A DNA stretch of 64,000 nucleotides from contig NZ_MQUS01000009.1 of NCBI RefSeq assembly GCF_001953885.1, forward strand, positions 186,277 through 250,276, in the 5' to 3' direction. This document shows positions 16,683 through 25,150 of the stretch, piece after piece (position 1 is the stretch's first letter; each line of letters begins with the position of its first letter). The notes under the pieces are model-generated. The model searched no databases, had not been told where the DNA came from, and was given only the letters and a program-made list of their open reading frames with translations. Made by a program: the position numbers and the translations under genes. This DNA comes from Streptomyces sp. IMTB 2501. GTDB lineage: Bacteria > Actinomycetota > Actinomycetes > Streptomycetales > Streptomycetaceae.

Positions 16683-17378
16683 ATGACGACGGCACCGTCA
16701 GCGCGGGCGTCCGCCCCCGACCCGGAGACGCGCGGGCTGCGGCTGGTGCTGGTGCTGCTGATCCTGACCGTGGTGAGCGGGCTGATCGACGCCGTCAGCT
16801 ATCTGGGCCTCGGCCGGGTCTTCACGGCCAACATGACCGGCAACGTGGTCGTGCTGGGCTTCGCGGCGGCCGGCGCGCCCGGCTTCTCCGTCCCGCACAC
16901 AGCCACCTCGCTGGTCTGCTTCCTGCTCGGCGCGGTGGCAGGCGGCCGGGTGGCGGCCCACGCCGGATCCGGATCCCGGCGCCGGTGGACCCGGCTGACG
17001 CTCACCGCCGAGGCGGTCCTCGTCGGCGTCTCGGCGGCGGTCGCCTTCGCCTGGCCGGACACCTCCGGCACCCGCTACGCCCTGATCGCCCTGACCGCCT
17101 TCGCGATGGGCCTGCGCAACGCGACCGTCCGCAAGCTCGGCATCGCCGACCTCACCACGACCGTCCTGACCATGACCCTGACCGGCCTGGCCGCCGAGTC
17201 CCGCCTCGGCGACGCCACCGGCCACCGCTCACCGCGCCGTACGGCCTCGGTGATCGCGATGTCCGTGGGCGCCTGCCTGGGCGCGCTGCTCGTCCTCCGT
17301 CACGGCCTGGGCATCCCGCTGCTGATCGCGGCGGTGGCGTCGGGCGTACTGGCGGTGGTGGCGTCCGGCCGGGAATGA
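16683..17378 (+). CDS. DUF1275 (YoaK-like) membrane protein
   Basis: A 231-residue polytopic membrane protein with ATG 16683 behind GGAGG. About six helices are visible, and the family signatures appear: SGLIDAVSYLGLGRVFTANMTGNVV near the N-terminus, SLVCFLLGAVAGGRVAA, and AFAMGLRNATVRKLGIADLTTTVLT. These match the YoaK/DUF1275 family, whose transport substrate is not known. It is convergent with the P450 gene across a hairpin, and there is no sign of an operon. Confidence 0.88.
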   Translation: MTTAPSARASAPDPETRGLRLVLVLLILTVVSGLIDAVSYLGLGRVFTANMTGNVVVLGFAAAGAPGFSVPHTATSLVCFLLGAVAGGRVAAHAGSGSRRRWTRLTLTAEAVLVGVSAAVAFAWPDTSGTRYALIALTAFAMGLRNATVRKLGIADLTTTVLTMTLTGLAAESRLGDATGHRSPRRTASVIAMSVGACLGALLVLRHGLGIPLLIAAVASGVLAVVASGRE

Positions 17379-17401
17379 ACCGTACGGCTCTCGGACCTCG
17401 G

Positions 17402-17446
17402 GGGAGGCAGGAACGGGGCGTTGGGGTAGGGGTGCTCCTGCCTCCC
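17402..17446. terminator. Candidate bidirectional terminator
   Basis: GGGAGGCAGGA pairs perfectly with TCCTGCCTCCC across a 23-nt loop, between the convergent DUF1275 and P450 genes. Confidence 0.55.
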
Positions 17447-17470
17447 TCGGGGTGGGCCGACCCCCCGGGG

Positions 17471-18706
17471 TCAGCCGGTGGTGACCTGGAGTTCCTTGAC
17501 GCCGTTGATCCAGGCCGAGCGGAGCCGGCGCGGGGCGTCGGCCAGCCGTAGGCCGGGCATGGCGTCGGCGATGGCGCCGAAGATCAGGTCGATCTCCAGG
17601 ATCGCCAGGGACTTGCCCAGGCAGTAGTGCGGGCCGCCACCACCGAAGCCCAGGTGGGGGTTGGGGTCGCGGGTGATGTCGAAGGTGTCGGGGTCGGTGA
17701 AGACCTCGGGGTCGTGGTTGGCGGAGGCGTAGAACAGCCCGACGCGGTCGCCCTTCCTGATCGGGACGCCGGCCAGTTCGGTGTCCTGGGTGGCGGTCCG
17801 CTGGAAGGCGTTGACCGGGGTCGCCCAGCGCACGATCTCCTCGGCCGTGGTGGCCGGCCGCTCCCGCTTGAAGAGGTCCCACTGCTCGGAGTGGGTCAGG
17901 AACGCGTGCATTCCGTGGGTGATGGCGTTACGGGTCGTCTCGTTCCCGGCGACCGCAAGCATCAGTACGAAGAAGCCGAACTCGTCGGAGTTGAGGTTGC
18001 CCTCGTCCTCCGCCGCGACCAGCGTCGTCACGATGTCGTGGGCCGGGCACCGCTTGCGCTCGGCGGCCATGTTCATCGCGTAGGCGATGATCTCGGTGGC
18101 CGACTCCGCGCCGACCTCCTCGGTGATGGCGTACTCGGGATCGTCGTAGGCGATCATCTTGTTGGACCAGTCGAAGATCTTGGACCGGTCCTCCTGGGGG
18201 ACGCCGATCAGCTCGGCGATGGCCTGCAACGGCAGTTCGCAGGCGACCTCGGCGACGAAGTCGAAGGCTCCGGAGCGGGTGCGGGCGGCGGAGACGATCG
18301 CCGCGGCGCGGGCCCGGAGCCGTTCCTCCAAGGCGCGGATGGAACGTGGCGTGAAGCCCCGCTGCACGATCTGCCGCACCCGCGTATGTTCCGGGGGATC
18401 CATGTTGAGCAGGATCAGGCGCTGTGCGTCGATCGCGTCGCGCTCGATGTGCTCGTTGAAGCGGATGATCGCGGTGTTGAGGGCGGAGGAGAAGAGTTCC
18501 GGGTGCGTGGAGACGTGCTTGACGTCCGCGTGCCGGGTCACGGCCCAGTAGCCGGCGTCGGCGAAGCCCGCGAGGCCGTGCGGCTGGGCGATCCAGCGGA
18601 CCGGCTCGGCCCGGCGCAGCTCGGCGAACTCGGGCAAAGGCACACGGTGGTGCAGCAGGTCGGGGTCGGTGAGGTCGAACCCGTCGGGCAGCGCGGGGCA
18701 GTGCAT
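17471..18706 (-). CDS. Cytochrome P450, CYP125-like (steroid C26/27 hydroxylase type)
   Basis: A 411-residue P450. ATG 18706 has GGGAG 6 nt before it; the longer start at 18739 has none. The I-helix motif is MLAVAGNETTRNAITHGM, the K-helix ExxR lies in EEIVRWATPV, and the heme loop is FGGGGPHYCLGKSLA with the ligand near Cys362. Long stretches (LLNMDPPEHTRVRQIVQRGF, SCELPLQ-type VACELPLQAIAELIGVPQED, NSDEFGFFVLML) closely resemble, from memory, mycobacterial CYP125, which oxidises the terminal side-chain methyl of cholesterol. It is divergent from a FadA5-like thiolase, with KstR-like boxes between them. It needs an external ferredoxin; one is encoded at 4564-4797. Confidence 0.88.
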   Translation of the reverse strand: MHCPALPDGFDLTDPDLLHHRVPLPEFAELRRAEPVRWIAQPHGLAGFADAGYWAVTRHADVKHVSTHPELFSSALNTAIIRFNEHIERDAIDAQRLILLNMDPPEHTRVRQIVQRGFTPRSIRALEERLRARAAAIVSAARTRSGAFDFVAEVACELPLQAIAELIGVPQEDRSKIFDWSNKMIAYDDPEYAITEEVGAESATEIIAYAMNMAAERKRCPAHDIVTTLVAAEDEGNLNSDEFGFFVLMLAVAGNETTRNAITHGMHAFLTHSEQWDLFKRERPATTAEEIVRWATPVNAFQRTATQDTELAGVPIRKGDRVGLFYASANHDPEVFTDPDTFDITRDPNPHLGFGGGGPHYCLGKSLAILEIDLIFGAIADAMPGLRLADAPRRLRSAWINGVKELQVTTG

Positions 18707-18758
18707 CGGCGGCTCCCGTCGTCCATTCTGACGGTCCATCAGCGGGTGCCGTGAACGT

Positions 18759-18772
18759 AGTAACGGGTTCTA
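18759..18772. promoter_or_regulatory. KstR-like operator near the P450 start
   Basis: AGTAACGGGTTCTA agrees with TnnAACnnGTTnnA at seven of eight fixed positions (A replaces the first T). It lies 53 nt before the P450 start. Confidence 0.5.
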
Positions 18773-18883
18773 CAAGTGGCAAGGGGTACGACGCCCCCGA
18801 TCCGTGCGGAATTCGTGCAGATCGAAACTTCGGCACCTGCACGACCCTTGCGGTGATGGACATCACGTCAGCAGACTGCTGAA

Positions 18884-18909
18884 CAGAACTAGAACGCGTA
18901 CTAGTTCTG
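18884..18909. promoter_or_regulatory. KstR-like box nested in a larger inverted repeat
   Basis: Outer arms CAGAACTAG (18884-18892) and CTAGTTCTG (18901-18909) are exact inverted repeats 8 bp apart. Inside them, TAGAACGCGTACTA (18890-18903) fits TnnAACnnGTTnnA at seven of eight positions. The element ends 32 nt before the thiolase ATG, a good place for repression. Confidence 0.55.
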
Positions 18910-18941
18910 GAGGAGAGCCCTCTCGGAGAGGACCCGCACCC

Positions 18942-20111
18942 ATGGCCGCCGAACCCGTGATCGTCGAAGCCGTCCGCACCCCGATCGGCAAGCGCGGCGG
19001 CGCGCTCGCCAATCTGCACCCCGCCTATCTTCTGGGCGAGACCTACCGTGAACTCCTCGGCCGCACCGGCATTCCCGCCGACGCGGTCGAGCAGATCGTC
19101 GGCGGCACGGTCACCCACGCCGGCGAACAGTCCATGAACCCCGCGCGCACCGCCTGGCTGACCATGGGCCTCCCTTACGAGACGGCCGCCACGACCGTCG
19201 ACTGCCAGTGCGGCTCCTCCCAGCAGGCCTCGCACATGGTGGCCAACATGGTCGCGGGCGGCGTCATCGACGTCGGCATCAGCTGCGGCGTCGAGGCGAT
19301 GTCCCGCGTACCGCTGGGGTCAGGGTCGAAGCACGGTCCGGGCAAGCCGTTCCCCGACGAGTGGAACGTCGACCTCCCCAACCAGTTCGAGGCGGCCGAA
19401 CGCATCGCCCGGCACCGCGGGTTGACGAGGGAGGACGTCGACGCACTGGGCCTGCGCTCCCAGGAGCGGGCGGCGCTCGCCTGGGCGGAGGAGCGCTTCA
19501 AGCGCGAGACGTTCGCCGTGCAGGTGCCGACGACCGAGGAGGAGCAGTACGCCGGTCAGGGCATGTGGCGTCTGGTCGACAAGGACGAGGGCCTGCGCGA
19601 CACGTCGATGGAGGCGCTGGCGGGGCTGAAACCGGTGATGCCGACGGCCGTCCATACGGCGGGCAACTCCTCACAGATCTCCGACGGCGCGTCAGCCATC
19701 ATGTGGGCGTCGAAGCGGATGGCCCGCGCCCTGAAGCTGAGGCCGAGGGCAAGGATCGTCGCTCAGGCCCTGGTCGGCGCCGACCCGCACTTCCACCTCG
19801 ACGGCCCGATCGACGCGACGCGCGCGGTGCTGGGCAAGGCGGGCATGTCCCTGAAGGACATCGACCTGGTCGAGATCAACGAGGCTTTCGCGTCCGTGGT
19901 GTTGAGCTGGGCCCAGGTCTTCGGACAGGACCTGGACAAGGTCAACGTGAACGGCGGTGGGATCGCCCTCGGCCACCCGGTCGGCGCGACGGGCGCCCGC
20001 CTGATCACCACCGCCCTGCACGAACTGGAGCGCGCGGACAAGGAGTTCGCCCTCATCACCATGTGCGCGGGCGGCGCGCTGGCGACCGGGACGATCATTC
20101 AGCGGCTGTAG
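18942..20111 (+). CDS. Acetyl-CoA C-acyltransferase, FadA5-like steroid thiolase
   Basis: A 389-residue thiolase. Seen: the nucleophile region TTVDCQCGSSQQASHM (Cys90), the GHPVGATGARL histidine loop, and the C-terminal MCAGGALATGTII with the second active-site cysteine. The N-terminus PVIVEAVRTPIGKRGG and DLPNQFEAAERIARHRG, GLKPVMPTAVHTAGNSSQIS, and ALVGADPHFHLDGP closely follow, from memory, mycobacterial FadA5, which releases acetyl-CoA from steroid side-chain 3-ketoacyl-CoA. ATG 18942 follows a GGAGAG site. It is divergent from the CYP125-like gene, a natural pairing of first and later steps of side-chain degradation. Its 3' end overlaps the convergent GT87-PAP2 gene by 17 nt. Confidence 0.9.
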   Translation: MAAEPVIVEAVRTPIGKRGGALANLHPAYLLGETYRELLGRTGIPADAVEQIVGGTVTHAGEQSMNPARTAWLTMGLPYETAATTVDCQCGSSQQASHMVANMVAGGVIDVGISCGVEAMSRVPLGSGSKHGPGKPFPDEWNVDLPNQFEAAERIARHRGLTREDVDALGLRSQERAALAWAEERFKRETFAVQVPTTEEEQYAGQGMWRLVDKDEGLRDTSMEALAGLKPVMPTAVHTAGNSSQISDGASAIMWASKRMARALKLRPRARIVAQALVGADPHFHLDGPIDATRAVLGKAGMSLKDIDLVEINEAFASVVLSWAQVFGQDLDKVNVNGGGIALGHPVGATGARLITTALHELERADKEFALITMCAGGALATGTIIQRL

Positions 20112-22194
20112 CCCGGTTCCGGGCCGGAATCCTCGCGGGGACGGGCTCCGTGCGGTCCTGGGCCACCAGCCGCACCACCCGCGCCCGGGGGCCCTGGAAC
20201 AGGTACGACAGCCCGAAGCCGGCGCTCACCACCGCCGCGCCGCCGACCGCGTCGAGCACCCAGTGGTTGCCGGTGGCGATGATGGCCGAGACGGTGAAGA
20301 GGGGGTGCAGCAGGCCGAGGGCCTTCATCCACCACTTCGGGGCGATGATCGCGATGACCACGCCGCACCACAGGGCCCAGCCGAAGTGCAGCGACGGCAT
20401 CGCCGCGTACTGGTTGGTGAGCGCGGTCAGGGTGCCGTAGTCCGGCTTGGCGAAGTCCTGGACGCCGTGGACGGTGTCGATCACGCCGAGGTGGGGCATC
20501 AGCCGCGGCGGGGCCAGCGGGAAGAGCCAGAAGCCGATCAGGGCGAGGAAGGTGGCGAAGCCGAGGGAGGCACGGGCCCAGCGGTAGTCGACCGGGCGGC
20601 GCCAGCACAGGACGGCGAGGACCGTCAACGGGGCCACGAAGTGGAAGGACTCGTAGTAGAAGTCGAAGAAGCCCCGCAGCCAGCCGATCCTGATGACGGT
20701 GTGGTTGACCCAGTGCTCGATGTCGATGTGCAGGAACCGCTCGATGTCCAGCACGATGTGCCCGTGGTGCTCGGCCCGCCCACGGCCGCCGGAGACGCTG
20801 CCGCCGGTCGCGGCGAGCCGCACCTGCGAGTAGGCGGCGTAGACGACCCGGATGAGCAGCAGTTCCAGCAGCGGGTTCGGGCGGGTGAGGGTGCGGCGCA
20901 GGAAGGGAAGGACGGGGACGCACCGGAAGCGGGACGGGACCTGCGGCGCGTACTCCGCCGGAATCGGGGTCCGGTAGTAGGGGGACGTCCGGGACAGGAA
21001 GGGGACGGCCGTGGCGGCGGCCACCGCCGCCAGCAGGACAAGGTTGTCGCGCAGCGGGTACAGGGCTGGCGTGTTCGGCAGCATCATCTTCGCCGGCAGG
21101 GTGGTGACGAGGACGACGGCCACCGGCCAGACGTAGCGGTCGGAGGCCCGCCTGCCGACCCGGCCGACCAGCGCGAGGAGCACCCACAGCACCTGGTGCT
21201 GCCAGGCCGTCGGTGACACGGCGATGGCGGCACAGCCGGTGACCGCGACGGCGAGGAGCAGCTGGCCGTCGTGTGCGTAGTGGACGGCACGGCGCAGGGC
21301 GAGGGCCGCGACGGCGGCGCCGAGCACCAGGAAGAGCGCGATCTCCGGCGGACCGGTCAGGCCGAGGCGGAGCAGGGCGCCGTGCAGCGACTGGTTGCCG
21401 AGACCGTCGGCCTTGCCGCCGAGGCCCGTCCCGGCCATGTGGTGCACCCAGTACGTGTACGAGTCGTGCGGCAGCGCCGCCCAGGCGAGCGCTGTGCAGA
21501 CGGCGAAGGTGCCGGCCATGCCGGCCGTGGCCCGGCGCCGGCCGGTGAACCACAGCAGCGGGGCGAAGAGCAGCATGGTCGGCTGCAGAGCCGCGGCCAG
21601 GCCTATGCACAGGCCGCTCCCACGTTCCCCGCGTACGGTGAAGCAGCCGAGCAGGACGAGCAGGACCGGGATGATGCTGGTCTGGCCGAGCCACAGGGCG
21701 TTGCGGACCGGCAGCGACAGCATCAGCAGGCTGATCGCGACCGGCGCGGCCAGCAGGGAGGTACGGCGGCCGATCGGCTGGGGCAGCGCGCGGGCGACGA
21801 CGAGGCCGAGGGCGACGACCAGCAGCAGGGTGCCGAAGGTCCAGCCCCAGCCGAGGGCGGCCTGCGCGGAGCGGGTGAGGGGCTTGAGGACGAAGCCGCC
21901 GAAGGGGGTGCCGGTGAACCGGGTCGAGTCGTAGATCGAGCCGTTCACATGCAGGACACCGTGCGGGCCGACCCAGGTCTCCAGGTCGGTCAGCCGCTCG
22001 GTGCTCGGCGTGGTGAGGACGACGGTCAGCTGCCGTACCGCGAGGATCGTCGCCACGGCCCACAGGCCCAGCCGGGCGGCGCGGAGCCCTGTCTCGGTCG
22101 AGGCTCCGGGGAAGGTGTCCGCCGATCGCCCGCTGTGCTCCACGTTCGCCACGCCCCGTCGGCCTCCCGCCCCGTATGCCCCGGCGTTGTTCAC
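20095..22194 (-). CDS. Bifunctional GT87-type glycosyltransferase / PAP2 phosphatase fusion
   Basis: A 699-residue polytopic membrane protein with a GTG start. The N-terminal 400 or so residues match the DUF2029/GT87 polyprenol-phosphate-mannose-dependent transferases: many helices, NALWLGQTSIIPVLLVLLGC, AAALQPTMLLFAPLLWF, GNQSLHGALLRLGL and SPTAWQHQVLWVLLAL. The C-terminal 250 residues are a PAP2 domain with MPSLHFGWALW and TGNHWVLDAVGGAA, which carry the catalytic histidines and aspartate. It may build and trim a lipid-linked or phosphoinositol-type envelope glycolipid. There is no neighbour that fixes the substrate. It overlaps the thiolase tail by 17 nt. Confidence 0.88.
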   Translation of the reverse strand: MNNAGAYGAGGRRGVANVEHSGRSADTFPGASTETGLRAARLGLWAVATILAVRQLTVVLTTPSTERLTDLETWVGPHGVLHVNGSIYDSTRFTGTPFGGFVLKPLTRSAQAALGWGWTFGTLLLVVALGLVVARALPQPIGRRTSLLAAPVAISLLMLSLPVRNALWLGQTSIIPVLLVLLGCFTVRGERGSGLCIGLAAALQPTMLLFAPLLWFTGRRRATAGMAGTFAVCTALAWAALPHDSYTYWVHHMAGTGLGGKADGLGNQSLHGALLRLGLTGPPEIALFLVLGAAVAALALRRAVHYAHDGQLLLAVAVTGCAAIAVSPTAWQHQVLWVLLALVGRVGRRASDRYVWPVAVVLVTTLPAKMMLPNTPALYPLRDNLVLLAAVAAATAVPFLSRTSPYYRTPIPAEYAPQVPSRFRCVPVLPFLRRTLTRPNPLLELLLIRVVYAAYSQVRLAATGGSVSGGRGRAEHHGHIVLDIERFLHIDIEHWVNHTVIRIGWLRGFFDFYYESFHFVAPLTVLAVLCWRRPVDYRWARASLGFATFLALIGFWLFPLAPPRLMPHLGVIDTVHGVQDFAKPDYGTLTALTNQYAAMPSLHFGWALWCGVVIAIIAPKWWMKALGLLHPLFTVSAIIATGNHWVLDAVGGAAVVSAGFGLSYLFQGPRARVVRLVAQDRTEPVPARIPARNRATAAE

Positions 22195-22409
22195 GCCGAG
22201 TTCCTCTGCGAACCCTATGAGGCTCGCCCACCCCCTGGAGAGAGGACGTGGGAAACCCCCGCTTCACCTGACGTCCGTCCGTCTTTTGTCCGGAAGACGA
22301 TAGTCGGCGGTGTGTGTGGTTGTGTGCCCGGGGCGCGAGAAGGATCACAGCGCGGGACCGGCTTGTCGCGCCCCGAGCGGGCAGACGTACCTGCATATGC
22401 GCCGTTTAG

Positions 22410-22422
22410 CTGCACTGTGCAG
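22410..22422. promoter_or_regulatory. Inverted repeat in the MFS promoter region
   Basis: CTGCACTGTGCAG is a 6+1+6 inverted repeat in the 348-nt gap between the GT87-PAP2 and MFS starts. A second short palindrome, GTGCGCAC, follows within 10 nt. It may be an operator. Confidence 0.35.
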
Positions 22423-22442
22423 TTGAGTGCGCACACTCCGTA

Positions 22443-22460
22443 AGGGGGCGAAGTCCCCCT
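22443..22460 (+). promoter_or_regulatory. Short leader hairpin before the MFS gene
   Basis: AGGGGG-cgaagt-CCCCCT lies 82 nt before the TTG start at 22543. It could affect transcript stability or attenuation. Apart from this and the inverted repeat, the 348-nt gap shows nothing. Confidence 0.35.
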
Positions 22461-22542
22461 ATGGTCGGTTTCGGCCCGTTTCCCGGCAGCGCCGCCGTAC
22501 GGACCGCGCCCTGTCCCCGTCGAAAGGTAGGCGAGCCCCGTT

Positions 22543-23928
22543 TTGGCGACCGCCACAGCCGTCTCCCCCCGTCTGAAGACCCCGCGGACCGTACCGGCCC
22601 GCGGCGACGTCACCGTCACCGACCCCGCGCTGGTCAGGCGCGCCGTGAAGGCGGCCGCGCTCGGCAACGCGATGGAGTGGTTCGACTTCGGTGTCTACAG
22701 CTACATCGCGGTCACCCTGGGCAAGGTCTTCTTCCCGTCCGGCAACCCGACCGCGCAGCTGCTGTCGACGTTCGGAGCCTTCGCGGCGGCTTTCCTGGTC
22801 CGGCCGCTCGGTGGCATGGTCTTCGGCCCCCTGGGCGACCGCGTGGGGCGTCAGAAGGTGCTCGCCCTCACGATGATCATGATGGCGGCGGGCACGTTCG
22901 CGATCGGCCTGATCCCGTCGTACGCGTCGATCGGCGTGGGCGCGCCGCTGCTTCTGCTGGCCGCGCGGCTGGTGCAGGGCTTCTCGACCGGTGGTGAGTA
23001 CGCGGGCGCGTCGACCTTCATCGCGGAGTACGCGCCGGACAAGCGCCGTGGCTTCTTCGGCAGCTGGCTGGAATTCGGCACGCTGGCGGGCTACATCGGC
23101 GGTGCGGGTCTGGTCACCCTGATGACCGCGCTGCTGTCCTCGCACGATCTGGTGGCGTGGGGCTGGCGCATCCCGTTCCTGATCGCGGGCCCCATGGGCA
23201 TCATCGGCCTGTACCTGCGGATGCGGCTTGAGGAGACCCCGGCGTTCGCCGCGGAGGTGGAGAAGGCGGAGGCGTCCCGGCCGAAGGTGCGGCTGCGCGA
23301 GCTGGTGGCGGGCCAGTGGAAGGCGCTGCTGCTCTGCATGGCCCTGGTGCTGGTCTTCAACGTCACCGACTACATGCTGCTCTCGTACATGCCGAGCTAT
23401 CTGACCAGTGAGCTGAAGTACGACGAGACGCACGGTCTGCTGGTCGTACTGGGCGTGATGACGCTGATGATGATCGTGCAGCCGTTCGCGGGCGCCCTGA
23501 CGGACCGGATCGGCCGGCGGCCGGTGATCGCGGCGGGCTGCGCGGGCTTCCTCTTCCTGTCCGTCCCGGCGCTGCTGCTGATCCGGCAGGGCAGCCTGCT
23601 CGCCGTCGCGCTGGGCATGGGCGCGCTGGGTCTGCTGCTGGTGTGCTTCACCGCGGCGATGCCGGCCGCGCTTCCCGCGCTCTTCCCGACGCGTGTGCGT
23701 TACGGCTCTCTGTCCATCGGCTTCAACGTCTCCGTCTCCCTCTTCGGCGGCACGACTCCGCTGGTCGTCACGGCGCTGATCGGGGCTACGGGGAACATGA
23801 TGATGCCCGCGTACTACATGATGGCGGCGGCTGTTGTGGGCGGGTTCGCGGTGTGGCGGATGTCCGAGTCCGCGGGGCGGCCGTTGCCGGGTTCCGCCCC
23901 GGCAGTGGAGAGCCGCCAAGCGCCGTAG
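22543..23928 (+). CDS. MFS metabolite:proton symporter (ProP/KgtP type)
   Basis: A 461-residue transporter with about 12 helices. The first loop has NAMEWFDFGVYSYIAV, the typical entry motif of the metabolite:H+ symporter family, and the second GPLGDRVGRQKVLALT is the MFS A-motif. RLVQGFSTGGEYAGASTFIAEYAP and the central DRIGRRPVIAAGCAGF repeat also fit. Relatives carry proline, betaine, dicarboxylates or shikimate; the substrate here is unknown. The start is TTG 22543, chosen because the frame begins there with MATATAV-like sequence. The leader has two small inverted repeats. The gene stands alone. Confidence 0.88.
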   Translation: MATATAVSPRLKTPRTVPARGDVTVTDPALVRRAVKAAALGNAMEWFDFGVYSYIAVTLGKVFFPSGNPTAQLLSTFGAFAAAFLVRPLGGMVFGPLGDRVGRQKVLALTMIMMAAGTFAIGLIPSYASIGVGAPLLLLAARLVQGFSTGGEYAGASTFIAEYAPDKRRGFFGSWLEFGTLAGYIGGAGLVTLMTALLSSHDLVAWGWRIPFLIAGPMGIIGLYLRMRLEETPAFAAEVEKAEASRPKVRLRELVAGQWKALLLCMALVLVFNVTDYMLLSYMPSYLTSELKYDETHGLLVVLGVMTLMMIVQPFAGALTDRIGRRPVIAAGCAGFLFLSVPALLLIRQGSLLAVALGMGALGLLLVCFTAAMPAALPALFPTRVRYGSLSIGFNVSVSLFGGTTPLVVTALIGATGNMMMPAYYMMAAAVVGGFAVWRMSESAGRPLPGSAPAVESRQAP

Positions 23929-24083
23929 GGGCGACTGTTCTCCGCCGGAACCATTGATCATGGTGGTGCCGTCTGCAGGGCTGTGAAAATGCCCGCGCCC
24001 GCATACTCACCCTGGTCCTCACCGTCCTCGGCATCCAGCTCACCTGGCTCGTCGCCCCCGCCTACGGCTGTGGATGCGGAGCG

Positions 24084-25103
24084 ATGGTGCCGGACCCGGC
24101 GACGCGGATTTCCGTGGCCGGCGAGCAGTCCGTACTGCGCTGGGACGGGCGCCGGGAGCAGATCGTCATGCGGCTCACGGTGAACGGCGACGCGCGGCAC
24201 GCCGCCTGGATCATGCCCGTCCCGGACCGCGCCACCGTCACCCTCGGCGACCCCGCGCTCTTCGACCAGCCGGCCCAAGCCGTCCAGCCCGTCCAGCCCG
24301 TCCACCGCACCCGGTATCACTTCTGGCCGAAGAACGGCGACTGGCCCTTCGACGACCACGACACGGCCGCCGGCGCCCCCGCACCCGCCGCCGGCGTCGG
24401 GGTGGTCGACCGCCGGCGGCTCGGCCCCTTCGACGTGGCCCGGCTGACCGCCACCGACCCGGCCGCCCTCGGCGACTGGCTGCACACCCACGGCTTCTCC
24501 CTGCCGGCCCGCCTGAAGACGGCCCTGCAGCCGTACGTCGACCGGCACTGGGAGTACGTGGCCGTCCGCCTCGCCCCGGACACGACCGGCACGACACTGC
24601 ACGGCGCGCTGGACCCCCTCCACCTCACCTTCGCCGCCGACAGCCCCGTGTATCCGATGCGGCTGTCCCGCCTGGCGAGCACCCCGCAGTCGCTCGCCCT
24701 GTACGTCCTCGCCGCGCACCGTATGGCGACGCGCACCGCGATCGGCGGCCTCCGGCCCAGCGTGGTCTTCGCGGGCCGCGTCCACCCGCATGACGGCGCG
24801 CTCGGCAGGCTGGCCGCCGGCACGCCGTACCTGACCGCGCTCACCCAGCGGTTCCCCGAGCCGGCCCGTATCACCGGCGACCACGAGCTGGTCCGGGCCG
24901 CCGCCGACACCCCGGTCCAGCAGGTGATCTACGCGGACCGGCTGCGTGAGGTCGCCGGGATCCCGGCCTGGCTGCTCACCGTGGGCGGTGCGCTGGTGGC
25001 CGCCGTCGCCGTGATCGTCGTACGGCGACGGCGGCGGCCGGTGATTCCGCCGCCGCCCGTGCGGCCCCCGCCCCCTGTCGCCCCGTCCGCGCCCGTCGGC
25101 TGA
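24084..25103 (+). CDS. DUF2330 membrane-anchored protein; true start uncertain
   Basis: From the first canonical start, ATG 24084, it encodes 339 residues. The DUF2330 hallmark CGCGAMV lies at the boundary, and the same frame continues upstream to 23982 as a perfect signal peptide (ILTLVLTVLGIQLTWLVAPAYG) that has no ATG, GTG or TTG before the stop at 23955. So either a one-base indel lies near 23983-23995, where ATG and GTG codons sit in other frames, or a rare start is used. The body has HAAWIMPVPDRATVTLGDPALF and HLTFAADSPVYPMRLS. A C-terminal helix (WLLTVGGALVAAVAVIVV) is followed by an Arg- and Pro-rich tail. The function of DUF2330 is unknown. Confidence 0.7.
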   Translation: MVPDPATRISVAGEQSVLRWDGRREQIVMRLTVNGDARHAAWIMPVPDRATVTLGDPALFDQPAQAVQPVQPVHRTRYHFWPKNGDWPFDDHDTAAGAPAPAAGVGVVDRRRLGPFDVARLTATDPAALGDWLHTHGFSLPARLKTALQPYVDRHWEYVAVRLAPDTTGTTLHGALDPLHLTFAADSPVYPMRLSRLASTPQSLALYVLAAHRMATRTAIGGLRPSVVFAGRVHPHDGALGRLAAGTPYLTALTQRFPEPARITGDHELVRAAADTPVQQVIYADRLREVAGIPAWLLTVGGALVAAVAVIVVRRRRRPVIPPPPVRPPPPVAPSAPVG

Positions 25104-25150
25104 GACGATGTCGGCGGCAAGGGCAGACACTCGGGAAAGGCAGCAGGTTC

